Assembly (NCBI GenBank): GCA_039654915.1 | Contig: CM077594.1 | Span: 14,569,001 to 14,633,000, forward strand | Origin: Aquilaria yunnanensis | Taxonomy: Eukaryota > Streptophyta > Magnoliopsida > Malvales > Thymelaeaceae | Length of the DNA stretch: 64,000 bases | Reading direction: 5' to 3' | Shown: piece by piece, positions 1 through 13,175 of the stretch | How positions within the stretch are numbered: the stretch's first letter is position 1 | How the letters are laid out: each line of letters starts with the position of its first letter | Translations under genes and position numbers: made by a program | Notes under the pieces: generated by a model | The model's input: only the letters and a program-made list of their open reading frames with translations | Told to the model about the DNA's origin: nothing | The model's database searches: none

Positions 1-9
1 CAGAATTAA

Positions 10-1668
10 GGCCAAGTGCACTAGCAGCCCTCCAACTTGACTAACTCACACAAGTTAGTACCTAAACTCCAACTCAGTATATTTAAGTCCTCAAACTTTG
101 AGAAATTGTGCAAGTTAGTCCAATGCACCTCATGGTGTTGGAGGCAAAATTCACACAAGATCCTTAATCTCTCTTTTGTCCAAAAATAGGTAATTGTAGT
201 TAATTTTTTATTGTTTTAGCCCATTTCTAGGTTAAATTTATTTAATTTCATTTGTATTTTTGTTATTTGTAAAGTATCATATAATTGATACCCCCTCCGT
301 CCCATAATACATGAAATGTTTCTCTGAGCATAGAGATTAAAGTGTATGTAATTTATGTTATTTTTTGTGTAGTGAGAGTTTAAATAATAATTAAAAAAGA
401 AAAGATTCTTTTTTAGGATTTTGTGCGATGAGAGATTAAGAGAATATTAAAAAAAAATTATTGAGTTTTGTATAATGAGCGTTTAAATGTGGGTAAAAAG
501 ATAAATTTTTTGTTTAAAATTTTTCAAAAGATGAAATGTTTCAACCTTTTTAGGATATCCCAAAAATGAATATATTTCATCTAAATTGAGACGGAGGTAG
601 TAGTATTTTATAGAAACACTTACAGACTTATTACAGCTAAAGAGTTATAAACTAAGAAAAATTATTATCACTAATTGATCAATTAAAAAAGATAAACCAA
701 TTGATTTCCATACATAATTACTCAAATAATCAATTTGATACTCATTATGTTGCTATTAATATTATAATAACTATTATTTAAAGTTTGTTGTTTGAGTAAT
801 TAGGATATTATTGGTAATATCTTTCAAAATTTTAAAGACCAATTGTATAGTGAAGATTATAAATTTAAAATAAATTATTATAAATTGGGACAAAAGATAA
901 AAAATGATTTTCCAACATATATAGTTACTTAGTTTGGGGGACATCTATTATTATATGAGCCCTTTTCATAACATAAGCAATAAAACTATTTTCTTATAAG
1001 AGAAAAGAAATTGAATTTTTTATATGAAATGCATATGATAATGCAATGTAAAGCAATGATAATTTGGTCTATTATTTTGGAACACTTCTTGATAATACAA
1101 AAAAATATGGAGATAAAGCCACTTAAAATTTATATAATTTATTTTTTTATTTGTAAAAAATTATTGAAAACATATTAAAAGTGCTTTTGTACAATATTCA
1201 TACACATACTCACAAAAAAAATTATAAAAAAAAACTTGTTAAATCTAAAAGTGCTTTTAAGGTTCTTTGATTTACCAAATTTTGATTTGGACAAAATTCT
1301 AGAAAAATTGATATAAATAAAAATAAAAAATTTTAACTATGTCTTAAAAATTTCTATCAAGTGTACAATAAGCTAGATTTAATCATTGTTTTATAAATAT
1401 AATATTTAATTTTAATAGAAATAACATGTTCTTGAATAAATTTTGCCTAGTCATGGACTAGATCAGTCTAAAATGAACTACAATTACATAAACATGAACA
1501 AAAGAGACATTAAGGATCAGTTTTGAATTTTTCCCATAACATATGAGTTGGCTTGGACCAACTTGTGCCATTTCTAAAAACTTGAGGACTTAAATATACT
1601 GAGTTCAAGTTAAGGGACTCATTCGTGTGAATTAACAAAGTTGGAGGGCTGCTGGTGCACTTAGGCCC
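10..1668. mobile_element. Nonautonomous long-TIR transposon, Mutator-like
   Basis: The first ~115 bases and the last ~120 bases are inverted copies of each other: the left end (ggccaagtgcac, then a block on 'cagccctccaact' and 'cagtatatttaagtcctcaa') reappears reverse-complemented at about 1550-1668. The flanks agata/aaat-type 9-mers at 1-9 and 1669-1677 match at 7 of 8 aligned bases, which suggests a decayed 9-base target-site duplication. Long TIRs with a 9-base duplication are typical of Mutator-like elements. No transposase reading frame is present between the ends, so the copy is nonautonomous. A second, smaller element is nested inside it at 291-600. Confidence 0.75.
291..600. mobile_element. 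Stowaway-like MITE (Tc1/mariner)
   Basis: The left end ccccctccgtccc and the right end gagacggaggtag are inverted copies with two mismatches, and both sides are flanked by TA. The 310-base size, the CTCCGTCCC-type terminal motif and the TA duplication match Stowaway MITEs. It is nested in the larger TIR element at 10-1668. Confidence 0.8.
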
Positions 1669-1677
1669 AAAATTAAA

Positions 1678-3883
1678 TTAAAAATGATGCTATAGATATA
1701 TACAGAAAACGGGAGCGGCAGCATGCCAGCATGAGTTCATCAAATTTGAAGAAGTATATTATGCGAGCAAAAGGCGAATTGTGTTCGTATATTTCTTTGT
1801 TTTGAACAAATTAATGAAAAATTACCAACCACGTAAAGAAGAATACTAGCCAGCACAACACCCAACACCAACACCAACCATAAAGGTTGTATCAAAGACT
1901 TTAGAAATGATGAATCTTTTGCAGCATTTTATACATGTCCAGGCTCGGAATTGTGGAACTCTATTTCACGCAGAATTTCCAGGCTTCCTTTTTTAATGTT
2001 AGTCATTTTATTTACTGATATAAAAGACTGTTTTTAATCTTAGCAAAAATCTCAAATTTATTACCAATATTTTTTGTTAGAACCAAATCTGTCACTAAAG
2101 TTCTTTTTTGTCTCAAATTTCTGCTAATATTTTAAAATTGACTCAAATTGATCATTGACCATTAAAAGTTGTAGGTTTTAAAATTTTAAGTTGATAATGT
2201 AGTTTTTAACAAATTTTAAGAACTTTAAGTAATTTATCATTTTTCTTTAACAGACTCTGCTCCACGTTCACCGCACCCCCATCACGCTCGCCCCCTTCAA
2301 CACCTCCCCCGCCAACGCCAACTATCCTCAGCATCATGTCTTTGGCCTTGACTCCCTACCCCAACACACTCCTGGTCCAGGATTCCCCTCCTTGGTCATG
2401 AAACCTGGTCTCAAATGTGGTAGCAGAAATCGATCAGTTTTTAGCCATCTGCCCACCAGTACAACCTTTTTCTTCTTCTCTAGAGTCGGAATCGCACTAG
2501 GAAGTGAAAGCCCATTCCCATTTTGACCAAGAGGACACTAAGAAATCTAGTAGGTAGTAGGAGCTCAAGCCGATTGCACAGGCTTAGAGGGCTAATGTAG
2601 TTGAAGTTGGGGCTAGGACTGAGACTACGATGTAGGGAAAAGCAGCAAATTGGTGGAGATGGGCTTACGCATAAGGTGGGTTAGGACGAGCATGTGGCCA
2701 TGGGTTTTGGAAGGAGAAGTGATAGGTCCTAGGTCTGGGAGGGCATGAGTTAAGATTGGCCGAGTGGGTCCTAGGTCTGGAAGGGCATGAATTAAGTTTG
2801 GCCGAGTAGTCTATATAGTCATAGGAGACTAGTGTATGACTTTGTCGAGTTCCCCAATAGAGATTCCAGCTGTGGGGACCCAGATCAGATGTTGTTAGTG
2901 GCCGGCATTAGGCTCTGAGAACTAGGCTACGAACCATTTGGGGGGACCAGGAATGAAACAGAGCAATGAGTACCTCTAGTCTGTCTGAGACCATGAAGAG
3001 AACATGGCTGATTTGGCCAAAAAAGCAGTGGCACACTAGTGTAATTTCAAATAAGTCTCTCCCCCCTTTTTGTTTGGATCCCTCATGCTCCCTTTGATCT
3101 ACCCTTTTGCCTTGTCTCATTAAGCCCATTAATAGGAAGCAAACTAGCCCTTGAACCAATTTTAATACATTAATGAGAATTTGGGATAAAAGAAAAAAAC
3201 TTTAATGGTAGATTTATCCCCAACCCAAAATACTAGTGGAAAATTAGAGATTTTTGCCTTTGATCTTTCATAGGTAAAGTTTTATCTATCTCATGAAGCA
3301 ATCTAGCATAGTTAAAAGATACTCATCAACATGAATGAGAGATATTGGTTGCGAGTCTTGCAACGAGATGTGCCGTATCCTAGGACGCCTAGCTGAGTGG
3401 GCGAGTGCTAACTCAGGTAATGGGGTCCTCCATGGATGGGTATGAAACAGTCTAACAGAGATGGTGGTGGGAAGGGACTGGAATACTGTTTATGGATTCA
3501 AAAGATTGAAATGCAGAGGGAACTGAAACGCAAATGCACCAATGACAAATATGTTCAAGGTGCAGAGCCTGTAGGGGTGACGCTTAAATTCAGTCGAACT
3601 TGCTTAGATTGGGATCTCATAATCATTTCTCTCCTTGAGGAACCCTATGATTCAACTCACTGGATCGCTATTTTGTAAGTCAAAACTGGGTAGCTTGAAA
3701 TGTGGGTTTGAGGCAAAACCTGGTACTAACAAAAACTATGAACAGTCAATTAATGAAATAATTATAAACCTCCAACGGAAGACTACACAGACATACTAAA
3801 CTACACCCTATAGCTGTGATATCTGTTGCTGTTTGTGGACGAAGCCAGACTCGCCCCAACCGCTCCTCCAATTAGCTCACTGT
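1678..3883. other. Gene-free stretch, unassigned
   Basis: About 2.2 kb between the left-hand transposon and the stop codon of the DUF707 gene. The part at 2250-3170 is less AT-rich than its surroundings and could be an old decayed element or gene remnant, but no reading frame in it was recognisable. The part next to 3884 must contain the 3' UTR of the DUF707 gene; I could not place the polyadenylation site. Confidence 0.5.
2725..2807. repeat. Two-copy 42-base direct repeat
   Basis: The block starting ggtcctaggtctgg and ending ttggccgagt occurs at 2725-2765 and again at 2767-2807 with four or five differences. No function is suggested. Confidence 0.8.
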
Positions 3884-6800
3884 CTAAAATCTTAGCCGCC
3901 GCGGAAAGCGTCTCACCCTGCTCCGCTTACGGTATCTTGCAAACGGGTCAACCCACTGCTTATCATCTTCTACAGATTGATTCCAACGTTGTTTAAACAC
4001 TTCAAGCTCCCACGTGGATTGCCGCCGAATCTGCAACCAGAGCATAACCTTGTAAGAAATCATGCATGACGAACATCCATATCATTAAGGTGAGTTAGAG
4101 CTTGGAACTTAGTAAGGCAAGCTTCAAGGGTTAAGAGTTTCAGTTGCTTTCAAGGAGGAACTTAATGAAACAACCAATACTAATCATTTCTTTTCACAAA
4201 AGCTACTTGCGACATGAAAATTGTATTGAAAATCACAGCCTGAAACGACTATGAAACTGTCTTAACAGAGCTGATATCATGCATTTATTAAAACTGTCGT
4301 CTATGGCTAAGGCAATATGTTAACGATCCAACTCCAGAAGAGCATATATGATCAATTCAGAACCCAAAGATAGTCATTAGGGAATGCTTGCAAATAGTGG
4401 GTCTCACCTCAGCTCGTGAGTCAACAGAAGACAAAGAGCCATGTCTCTGTACACCAGAAAGAAGTGAGTTAGAGTTACTGGCACAGAATGAACCCTTAAA
4501 CGAGTCACAAAACTTGGACAGTTTTGGAAAATAAGAGAATCACCACTGTTCGTGACTTGACAGATGAAGCCCCGTTTCTCTGTATGCCATACAAGAAGTG
4601 AATTAGAGAAGCTGGAACAATAGGAATTCCAAGAATGAGTATTAAAACTTATTAGTTTTTTACCTCAGTTAGTGAATCAACAGATGAAGCTCCAAGTCTC
4701 TGTATCACAAATGAATTAGAGTCACTGGAGCATAGTAATTCCAAAATGAGCATGAAACTAAATTTTTTAAAAGGGTCTCACCTCAGTTCGGGAATTGACA
4801 GATGAAGGCCCACCTCTCTGTATACCATAAAGAACCAAATAAGAGTAGATAGATCACTAAAACTACCCAAAATAATCTCAAGACTGATTGAGCATTGGAT
4901 AGCACTCCACGGGTAAGATCAGAAACACAAACAAACAAAAGACATATTGTCTTCATCGCAAACTTCCAACAAGTAAACAACCGAACTGAGATTCTACATT
5001 CATTGCAGAATCAGGCAGCATTGCTACAAGGTCAATTTGAATATGTCAAAGGCCTCACATCCAGATGGACATGCCTAAAAAGCAGTGAAGTGCAATAGCT
5101 TAAAGAATCAGCAATTCTTTAAGAGAAATGGCCTGATTATGTTATTACAAAACAGAAAGCAAAATTACGGTAGTGCAAGCAGGCAAATAAGTATCAACAC
5201 AAATATAGAAAGTTAAGTGGCAGGGCAAATGAAAAAGCCAAACCAAACCTTAACTGCAGAGGATCCGCTACCGCCTAATGTTTGTATGCCTTTGTGAACA
5301 ATGTACTCACTATCAACCACTCCCACATTCTTTGTTCGATCACCCTGTTTGGCAACAAATCCATCAACAGATACCATTTGACAGGCTGAATCAATCACTA
5401 AATATTTAGAACAAAACAACAAGAATAATGAACTAAAAAGAAAAGAAAAACACAACAGTGATGCAATGCTACTCTACCTCTGTACTTTTTTATCTTTAAC
5501 CATTGGTGGTGTTATAGAGAAACTATATATCAGAGGCACACCAGAGAAAATTGATAGAATGGAAGAATCAGAAATGGAGCAAGAAATATTGGATTGAATC
5601 AGCCATGGAGCTTCTACTTTTAGCAAGTAAATAATGAATCAATGAAATGTTATCTATTTTTTTCATTAGTCCTCATGTTCATGAGAAATTACTGTCATAT
5701 CCTAACATGACAAGCGTACAAATTTTCTTTACTCGGATGATTACAAAAGAATCCAAGAAATGAACTTTGAGGCCAGGACCATGTGATCCAGGGGAAAAAA
5801 TATGGAACATCGAAAGATAAAAAACATGGTCTAGCACTGATATTGTTCATATAGTTGTAATAGAATGCCCATAAGCGAAACATAAAAAAATCTAAACATT
5901 AGATGCAGCATAACATCAAAGCAAGTGGAAGGAAGCATCCAAGTATGGCCTCACCTGAGCACAATACCCAAGTTTCATATCCATGCCCCATCCATGCACT
6001 AGATCATTCTGGGGAAAACCAGAAATTTTTTGCTGTAAGTATGTGAAAAATGTGAAGAAAATAAAGCTGTTAAACAGATATAAATGGTGCTGTCCAGAAC
6101 AAAAGAAGATATATGCTACAGAGGACATAACGCTAGAACATGGATGCTGAAGATTGACATGAGAACATGGGGACAAAAATTAATAAATGCCGGAAAACAA
6201 ATGACAGAACATTTCGTATTCCATACATACAAAAATTACTAGATGCCGCAAAAAAAAATGACAAAACATTTCGTATTCCATACATTCTTGTGTATATTTT
6301 TCATCAAATAGTTCAAGATAAAAGCCAGCTTTACACTGGCACCTGACTGCCAGAATTTAAAATTGCTCCAATCTTCCAAGAATTCAACTCAGCAATGGTT
6401 TAATTATTTCACATGAAACTATGCAACCTTGAGAGACTTTCAAGGAGCCGGATATGGTTAATTCTTGAAAGAGCAGTGAACTACATTGCAAGTTAAATCA
6501 GTAATAGAAGCTGTTGGTGCTGATTACATCTCATTTTCTCCTGTGATGTGTTCTTATCCCTTGGCTCTATTCTAATACCTTTGTGTTTATAGTTTCTAAG
6601 ACATGTTTCCATGGATACAAATACCCTGTGAATATATTGCTGTCGATCCAACAAACATCAAATCAGAAATGAAAACCAAGCTTATGTGAAAGCTAAATCC
6701 TAAACCTTAGTAACATAGGAGTGAACTGGTTCCACATGTAAGTGTACCTGTATAAGATGCCAAGCACAATACCATGCAGCTCTTGAAAAGACTGGTGCCA

Positions 6801-9800
6801 TACCCTCCACGAATCTGTGAATATACCCCAATTAGCACTGGCCCATATGGAAATATTCACTGAGCCACAGACGGTTAGAAGAACAGATCTAGCCTTTCTT
6901 CATTTGGAAAAATTAAATACCAAACATCCAATGCCACAAGTTTCCAGGTTCATCAAGTACTATAAAACATGAAATTTTAAGGCTGCCTGTTCACAATGTT
7001 TACAGCTGATCAAAATCTTACAAAAAAGAAACTTGCTTGGTCCCCCACTAAGTAAACTGAAAATCACTAGAAAAAATCTGTAAAGTAGATAAATCAGAAT
7101 ATCCTGAAAAAAAATATATATATTTTGAGAAATCAATCAATCAACTAAGCCTTAATGCCAACAATTGGAAGGAATGTACAACAAAGATTTTCTTTCCATG
7201 TTGCTTCAGCATTCCTCACCCGGTGCATGGTGGCCCTTCACTTGTATTTGTACACTTCGTATGACCTCTGTGGTCATAGACTCTTCTGCAATTCAGTAAG
7301 CATTTCATGTTAGAATGAAGGTTGCCTCATAATTCATTTCTTCTAAGAAAATAATCAATAAAACAAGGATTAGCCAGCCTACCTATGAAACTTCTTTGTC
7401 CTTGCACGGATGGTTATTCTATGATGTATTTCTGTTGAGTTAGGATCTAAAGCTGGCTGAGAAATCTCCAGACCTTCTGACCTTACAATTTTTAGGTACC
7501 TGATAACAAAAGAGAAATCAATCATCTAATGAGGGTGTTCGGTCTGCTGACGGCAATTGTACAAGTTGATAATTCATCTATGCCTCCCTAAACTCAAAAA
7601 GAAATCAGGAGAAAGAATGCCATAGAATCAGATGATTGTTTCCTGTCTCTCCTGTCTTTTTTCCCTGTCTCTCCTGTCCTTTATATGAAATAAAAAGTTG
7701 AAGTTTAAGTCAAAATCTACAAATTAATGATGGTTAAACTTTCAAAATTTTTTGCTTTCTGATTATCTAGGCACAGTCCCTTGTCAATATGTTGTAGAAT
7801 TTGATTCCCTCCAAAACAAAAATAAGGGTCTTAGGATTTATTGTATTTAACATTCTCTGTTTTCAGTTTCTCCATACTCACACAACAGGGTCCTCATATT
7901 GAAATTGTATCTAGTGGTATGGCAATGCTATTTCACGGGGTTAGTTTCATGTTGCTAGCAAGCTGAATATCCACAAATAACAGCACATCACAATGTAGGG
8001 AGGGGTATATGTCTCACCATATTGCAGGCAATAAAAAGGGCACAGAATCCTACTTTACCTTCCTGGATCCAAATTCTCCACTCCCAGATCTTCATCCCAG
8101 AGAAAAATATAGTCATAAATAGAAACAATATCCGGATGCAGGAAACGTTTTGCAAACCACCTGGAGAGAAGAGAAACATAAAAGAGGCATGATCAGCAAT
8201 ACATATCATATTAAATGAAAAAGGATGGTGCCATTGAAAGATGTCACTAAGTAAAAAGGTTAAAGAAACAAAAGTCAACCACCATTCCATAAGTGCTGCG
8301 AATATGGTTGTTTAGAATTGCTTCATTAGAAAATAGAATATTCTGTGTTTTCTTAGATAACCAAGATCCAAACAAGTTAATCTTAAATGAACTTCGGCTG
8401 AAAGATTTAGCTCCTAGTATTTTCCAAATCTATCTGATTGAGAAATTGACATATAATGTTTGGGCTGTGACATTGTTCTTCCTAAGAGATGTAAGCCAAT
8501 GGATTAAAAAGCTGGTAATTCTAGGGATCCAAAATTTTCCCTTGTGCATAAATTAGAACAAAAAGAAAATCATTTACAGCCAGCCAAGCTTACCATTTAG
8601 TTTGGTTCTCAGCAACTATGTGCACTGCTCTAGTACTCCAGTTAAGATTCCACCATCCATCCACATTGCCATCATAATGGAAAAGAATAATGGTAAAATT
8701 CTCTGCAAGAAACTGAAATTACAAAAATGATTACATATTAGGGAGAAACACCTTTACCAAATGCAAAAGTCAAGAGGGGAAAGTATGATACCTTTTTTGC
8801 AATAGCATCGACATTTTCTTTCTGTTTGATACCAACAGGCATTGCCAACAAGTTACGGTTGCTGTAATCACCACCCTGTGTGTTGTTGGATATCATCAAA
8901 TTCCATGTCATAACTCCAGCAGAAAATGAAATGATACAAGAGCTGTTAAGGCTACAAATACTACATGCTGATTTATTGACAGGGAAAACTATTCTTTGCC
9001 TAAAGAATGGCAATATGGAATTTAACCCTTTGGAGTTTGGAAGGAGATGGTTATCCCACCTTTGACCTGGCACTACTAGCTGACCATAGAGGCTTCATTT
9101 CCAAATCTGAACGAGTTCGTATGATGCCACGAGGTAGACTTCTTAGTTTTTCAGAATCAGAATGAGATTCCTAGAGTAACAAATTTAACAATTCAGAACC
9201 GTAATGCAAAAGAGGGTTACACGTATAATCATGCATGAAAATTAACACATGCTAGTCACTTTAACAAGTGCAGGAAATGACACTGAAAATATTTCTGGCA
9301 CACACTCTGGTGCTCTAATAGTTACCTGTAAAGTGTCAAGAGGGAAGTGTTTTGATTCCAACTGAGACATAAAGGAAAACAGAATTGCAATTAAGGATTA
9401 GTAGAGCAGAAACAATTAGGAAAAACAAAGTTCAGAGAAGAAGCGACGTGAATCATTCTATTGTTAGGCACCCATAGATAAATACAGCTTAGGAAGTTAT
9501 AATAGGCCAAGTTAGATGATAATCACAAAGGCAAACAAACGAATGACTGGAAACGTATTCCACCTGTAAGTGGATGGTAGAAAGCTATATAGGCTTCAAG
9601 ATGCCACCATGGACATAAATAAAAATGGTAACTTCAATCCTGAATTCATTGATGTTTCTCCAAATAAAGTTAACTCATTAACCAATGAACTTCTAACGGT
9701 TCTGACATGGATTATTTAATATATTTGTTTAACTGAAGCTAAAAGGTATGTTCTAAGACAAAATTCAAATAACAATGAGGTTGCCTTACCTCTGTTTCAT

Positions 9801-9879
9801 GGTACTGGTAGTTTGTGACTCTATATACAATGAACAACATGACTGTACAAATAACTACCATAAAAGGTAGCTGCTTCAT
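3884..9879 (-). CDS. DUF707 family protein, type II membrane protein (multi-exon)
   Basis: Coding exons on the minus strand, in order: 9790-9879, 9326-9361, 9060-9170, 8792-8875, 8594-8712, 8059-8160, 7383-7499, 7220-7285, 6748-6814, 5955-6008, 5249-5344, then up to four micro-exons (4782-4817, 4664-4699, 4544-4579, 4408-4446) and 3884-4030 with stop TAG. Every intron is GT-AG and the phases join without a stop, giving about 411 residues with all micro-exons or about 362 with none. The start ATG is followed by one hydrophobic segment (residues ~4-22), which predicts a signal anchor. Family landmarks in order are LLAMPVGIKQKENVD, HYDGNVDGWW, DYIFLWDEDLGVENLDPGRY, NDLVHGWGMDMKLGYCAQ and GDRTKNVGVVDSEY, followed by a basic C-terminus. 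DUF707 proteins are of unknown function; their acidic motif suggests a glycosyltransferase-like fold, but that is inference. The gene looks intact. Exon 9060-9170 was ended at a GTGGGA donor because the alternative breaks the frame. Confidence 0.93.
4408..4817 (-). repeat. Tandem array of four micro-exons in the DUF707 gene
   Basis: A unit of about 118-136 bases is repeated four times. Each unit has an acceptor ending CAG, a 36- or 39-base exon, and a GT donor. The exons read R-G-G-P-S-S-V-N-S-R-T-E (4782-4817), R-L-G-A-S-S-V-D-S-L-T-E (4664-4699), R-N-G-A-S-S-V-K-S-R-T-V (4544-4579) and R-H-G-S-L-S-S-V-D-S-R-A-E (4408-4446). All are phase 0 at both ends, so any number can be skipped without a frameshift. 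The intervening introns of 82, 84 and 97 bases also align with each other, so whole exon-intron units were duplicated. The third copy has a weaker donor (GTGATT) and may not be used. Confidence 0.85.
6187..6287. repeat. 56-base tandem duplication in a DUF707 intron
   Basis: A block beginning atgccg and containing acatttcgtattccatacat occurs at 6187 and again at 6243. It lies in the intron between exons 6748-6814 and 5955-6008. Confidence 0.7.
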
Positions 9880-11480
9880 TCTTACTCCACATTTCCCCTG
9901 CACCAGTGCGACATATTTAGGACAGGTAAAACTGCAACCATGCTTATAGAACAAAAGATACCATCAATTTTGTTTGTTCAAATTCCTTCAAACTAAAATC
10001 ATACCGCATCCCAAAAAGAGTTCCTTTTAATCGATTTCCATGATTTAAAAGCTGTCATAGATAATCAAGTCTGTTGTATCACCTCATAACAAACTGCAAG
10101 AGCTGCATACAAAAGGAAAAGAAAAGAAAGAAATTTTATTAGGAACTTCTGTTCCTGGAAATTTTATTAGGAACTTCTGTTCCTGATAAATGCAGCATCT
10201 AGTCCACTAGACACAGAAAGCACAAGGCAGTACCACAAAATCATGATATCAAGAGGGTTGCTATGATTTGTAATTGGCATATTTTGCGAGTCATGCATCC
10301 CTAAACCAAGAAGACAGATCAAATATTTAAATGGGAAACAGGGAAATAAAATACAACAAAGAGAAAATTTTAGAAGACAATCGATTGGCTGAATCTATAG
10401 ATGGAATTCTTCATCCACCCACCCCTCTATTTTTCTGGCAGTAGCAAGAAACGGTATGAAACAAATGACATAATAACAATAGTAAGAACTACCAAATGTG
10501 TTCAAGCATGTGCATGTGCATGTGCATTTGCGTATGAGCTTCTGAATCTGGAAGAGAAAGCTTCACAATCAGACATGCTAAGCCTAAGATTTGAATTTTA
10601 AGACAGAAAAAATCTTAAAAAATCCCAGTAAGGTAATAAACTGTTAGCCAATTTTTTTGGGAAGGACACTAAATTTTCAGGTAAGCAGAGCTGGCTAGCT
10701 GCCATCTATTCCCTTGCCCGGAAAAGTAACGGATTTCTTGAGAAGATAGAAGCAAATAAACACAAAGGAAACATATTTGAGGAATAATCAGATCTTAAAC
10801 TGAACAACAAAATTTTGAAGGGAAAAAAAAACGATCCAAGATGAATTACAACGTTCCCATTCATGCATTCAAGAATAATCAATTCGAAAAAATTTTCCAA
10901 TAATCGAAATTTCGTAAAAAAAAAAACTATAAATATTTAACAGGAAAGTTCACATATTAAATCCAAATCCAGGAAACACATGCATTCTCAGATACGACTC
11001 CTTGTCTTCAATATTCAAAAAATAAAAGGAAAGCAAAAAGAAAAGAAACCCAACGAAGAAGGAGAAGAGCTCAGCCTCAACACAACAAGGACCCTTCAAA
11101 CCAAACTTCAGAAAAAACGGATCTTGATCCTTTCCCATCCACAACAATACAGCAAAAAGAATGCATGCAAAAAATAAAATAAAATAAAGAGTAGACAGAG
11201 GACCGGGAAAAAAAAACAACAGAACCCAAAAAAGAAGACAACAAACCTGGATTGAAACGAGTGGGTAAAGAAAACAGGAGTGTGATTGATAAAGCTTCTG
11301 CTGTAGAAGAAGTGAGACTCTGTTTGGCGAGCACGAGCAGAGAGTGGGGGGAAGCAGAGAGGCGCCAAGTCTGAAAGGGGAGGGACAAAATTGTAACTTT
11401 CTAAAGTTATGGGTAGAAATAAAAGGAGCTATTAGAGTCCGGATCGCCGACGAGTTGCAGAGTGGCGACAAGGAAGGAGC
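9880..11480 (-). other. Split 5' UTR of the DUF707 gene
   Basis: The 18 bases before the start codon (9880-9897) follow an acceptor CTGGTGCAG. A plausible upstream leader exon runs from about 11480 down to 11247, where it ends at donor CCAG|GTTTGTTG. The intron between them (9898-11246) holds no recognisable gene; open frames within 10950-11471 are on AT-rich or pyrimidine-rich leader and intron sequence and show no protein family. The exact transcription start is unknown. Confidence 0.55.
10131..10186. repeat. 28-base tandem duplication in the leader intron
   Basis: The block aaattttattaggaacttc plus gttcctg occurs twice in a row, at 10131 and 10159. Confidence 0.85.
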
Positions 11481-11508
11481 CAGTCAGGGTGCTCAGGGCA
11501 GCTGTGAG

Positions 11509-11515
11509 ATTTATA
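11509..11515 (-). promoter_or_regulatory. Candidate TATA box of the DUF707 gene
   Basis: The minus strand reads CCGTATAAATCTC here. It lies roughly 30 bases before the likely start of the leader exon that ends at 11247, and the surrounding sequence is less AT-rich, as is common at plant promoters. Confidence 0.45.
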
Positions 11516-12705
11516 CGGAGACACCCTGGGGGTGGGGGCAATGTTCTTTTCGGATTCGAGCAGGTAACAAAAGTAACAAACAAAACAAAACATAATTTTC
11601 GTGTCTTGCTCAATCTCCTTTCTTTATTAGACCCCGCAATTTTTATTTATTTTATTATTTTTAATTTGAGTATTTTTTTTATATTCTTACTTTTAGTTTT
11701 AGTTCTTTTTCCTTGAAAAATATTTATCTTCATCCTAAATTTTTTGCCATATTACTATTTACTAGGGGGGAGTATGCGGTGCAAGTATTACTGGATTTCA
11801 CCAAAACCCAACCCGCCTGCTTTAATTTTGGGTTTCACACTTTGAAACCTAATCTCTACCGCATGTCTGCGAAACACTTTAGATTTCATCCAATACTTAC
11901 ACATCAAAGACAAAATAGTTAGTATAAAAAATCAAATAAAAAAATAATTATATTTACGAGACTTGTTATAAATGAGAAAAAAATTATACAGATGTTAATA
12001 ATGAAAAATGGACTTAAAAAAAACACTACTAGATCAGTAGCAAAAAATTACCATATTAAATGTGAACTTTCTAGTTACCAAATTGTGAATAAGTGGTAAT
12101 TTTAAATAAATTGTAATAATAAAAATTATGGATATCAAGAAAAATTATGTTTATTATAGGTGGATGAAACTTCTAGACTGATTACGATTATCAAAATTAT
12201 GATTAAATTAGGAATTGGGTTGAGGCTAAAGATGGGCTCATGTTCTCTTCTTCTGTGCTATGGAGGCTGGGAGTGGTTAGTGTAGAGATTATGTGGGGAC
12301 TGTTCCAGTTTGCCAGGCTTTACAACTCCAAATTAAATTGACGTAAATGCATCGCCAGGTTTTTAGCTTTTAAACCTGAACTGACCTTATACACACTTAA
12401 AACACAAATGACTATTGGTTTAGGCAGCCAGTTCGACGTAGTTGGATGAACACTCAAACCCAATTACAACTTTATTTGCTTAAAGTTAATTTAAATTTGT
12501 ATATATTATTATTTGCTAGAAAAATATTTAAAAATATACTTTATGAATATAAATTTTCATTTATTATTTGTATATAAAAATTTATATTTTAAAAATATAA
12601 ATTACTTGATATAAATAATAAATATTATCAAAGAACTTAGAGCACGAGCATATCTAAGAGTATACGTCGAAAAAAAAAAAATGCATCTCCCGAGACAACT
12701 CGGCG
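11516..12705. other. Gene-free AT-rich stretch
   Basis: Upstream region of the DUF707 gene and intergenic sequence. No gene, transposon end or strong repeat was recognised. Confidence 0.5.
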
Positions 12706-12716
12706 AAAATTTTTTT

Positions 12717-13165
12717 GGGTAAATTACAATTTGCCTCTAAGGTTTAGGTGAAATTACACTTTGCTCTTACTGTTTCATAAATATACACTTTGCCTCCAAC
12801 TTTTTTAATACATTCTGACAGTAACTTCTGAAATCTTAATTTAGAATACACAGTAGTTATAGTCAAATAATTTCAATCTGTATGGTATTTTTTTTATAAT
12901 TAATTGACATTTAAAAAATACTATTTTATAAATTGAAAGAAATAAAAAAAGAAAAAATTGATAATTTAAAATGTCTATTTACTGTAAAAAAAATACCATA
13001 TAGATTAAAATTACTGAAAGATGATTATCGTAATGAGTAAATCAAGATTTCAAAAGTTGATGTTGGAATGTATTAAACAGGTAAGGGTAAAGTGTATATT
13101 TCTCAAACAGAATAAGATAAAGTGTAATTTTACCTAAACCTCATGCGGCAAATTGTAATTTTCGC
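12717..13165. mobile_element. 449-base MITE with ~85-base TIRs, Mutator-like
   Basis: The left end gggtaaattacaatttgcc and about 65 following bases reappear inverted at the right end (reverse complement gcgaaaattacaatttgcc). Both sides carry aaaatttttt (12706-12715 and 13166-13175), a 10-base duplication. There is no internal reading frame of note. Confidence 0.8.
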
Positions 13166-13175
13166 AAAATTTTTT

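Noticed and set aside
4895..5098. Plus-strand frame containing a stretch resembling the micro-exon end (cgaactgag)
   Set aside because: It is on the opposite strand to the DUF707 micro-exons and lacks splice sites; the resemblance is nine bases and probably chance.
10950..11471. 173-residue minus-strand open frame and overlapping frames near the DUF707 promoter
   Set aside because: It lies in the 5' leader exon and intron; the translation is Phe/Leu/Ser-rich without any family signature, and the splice-supported gene model explains the region.
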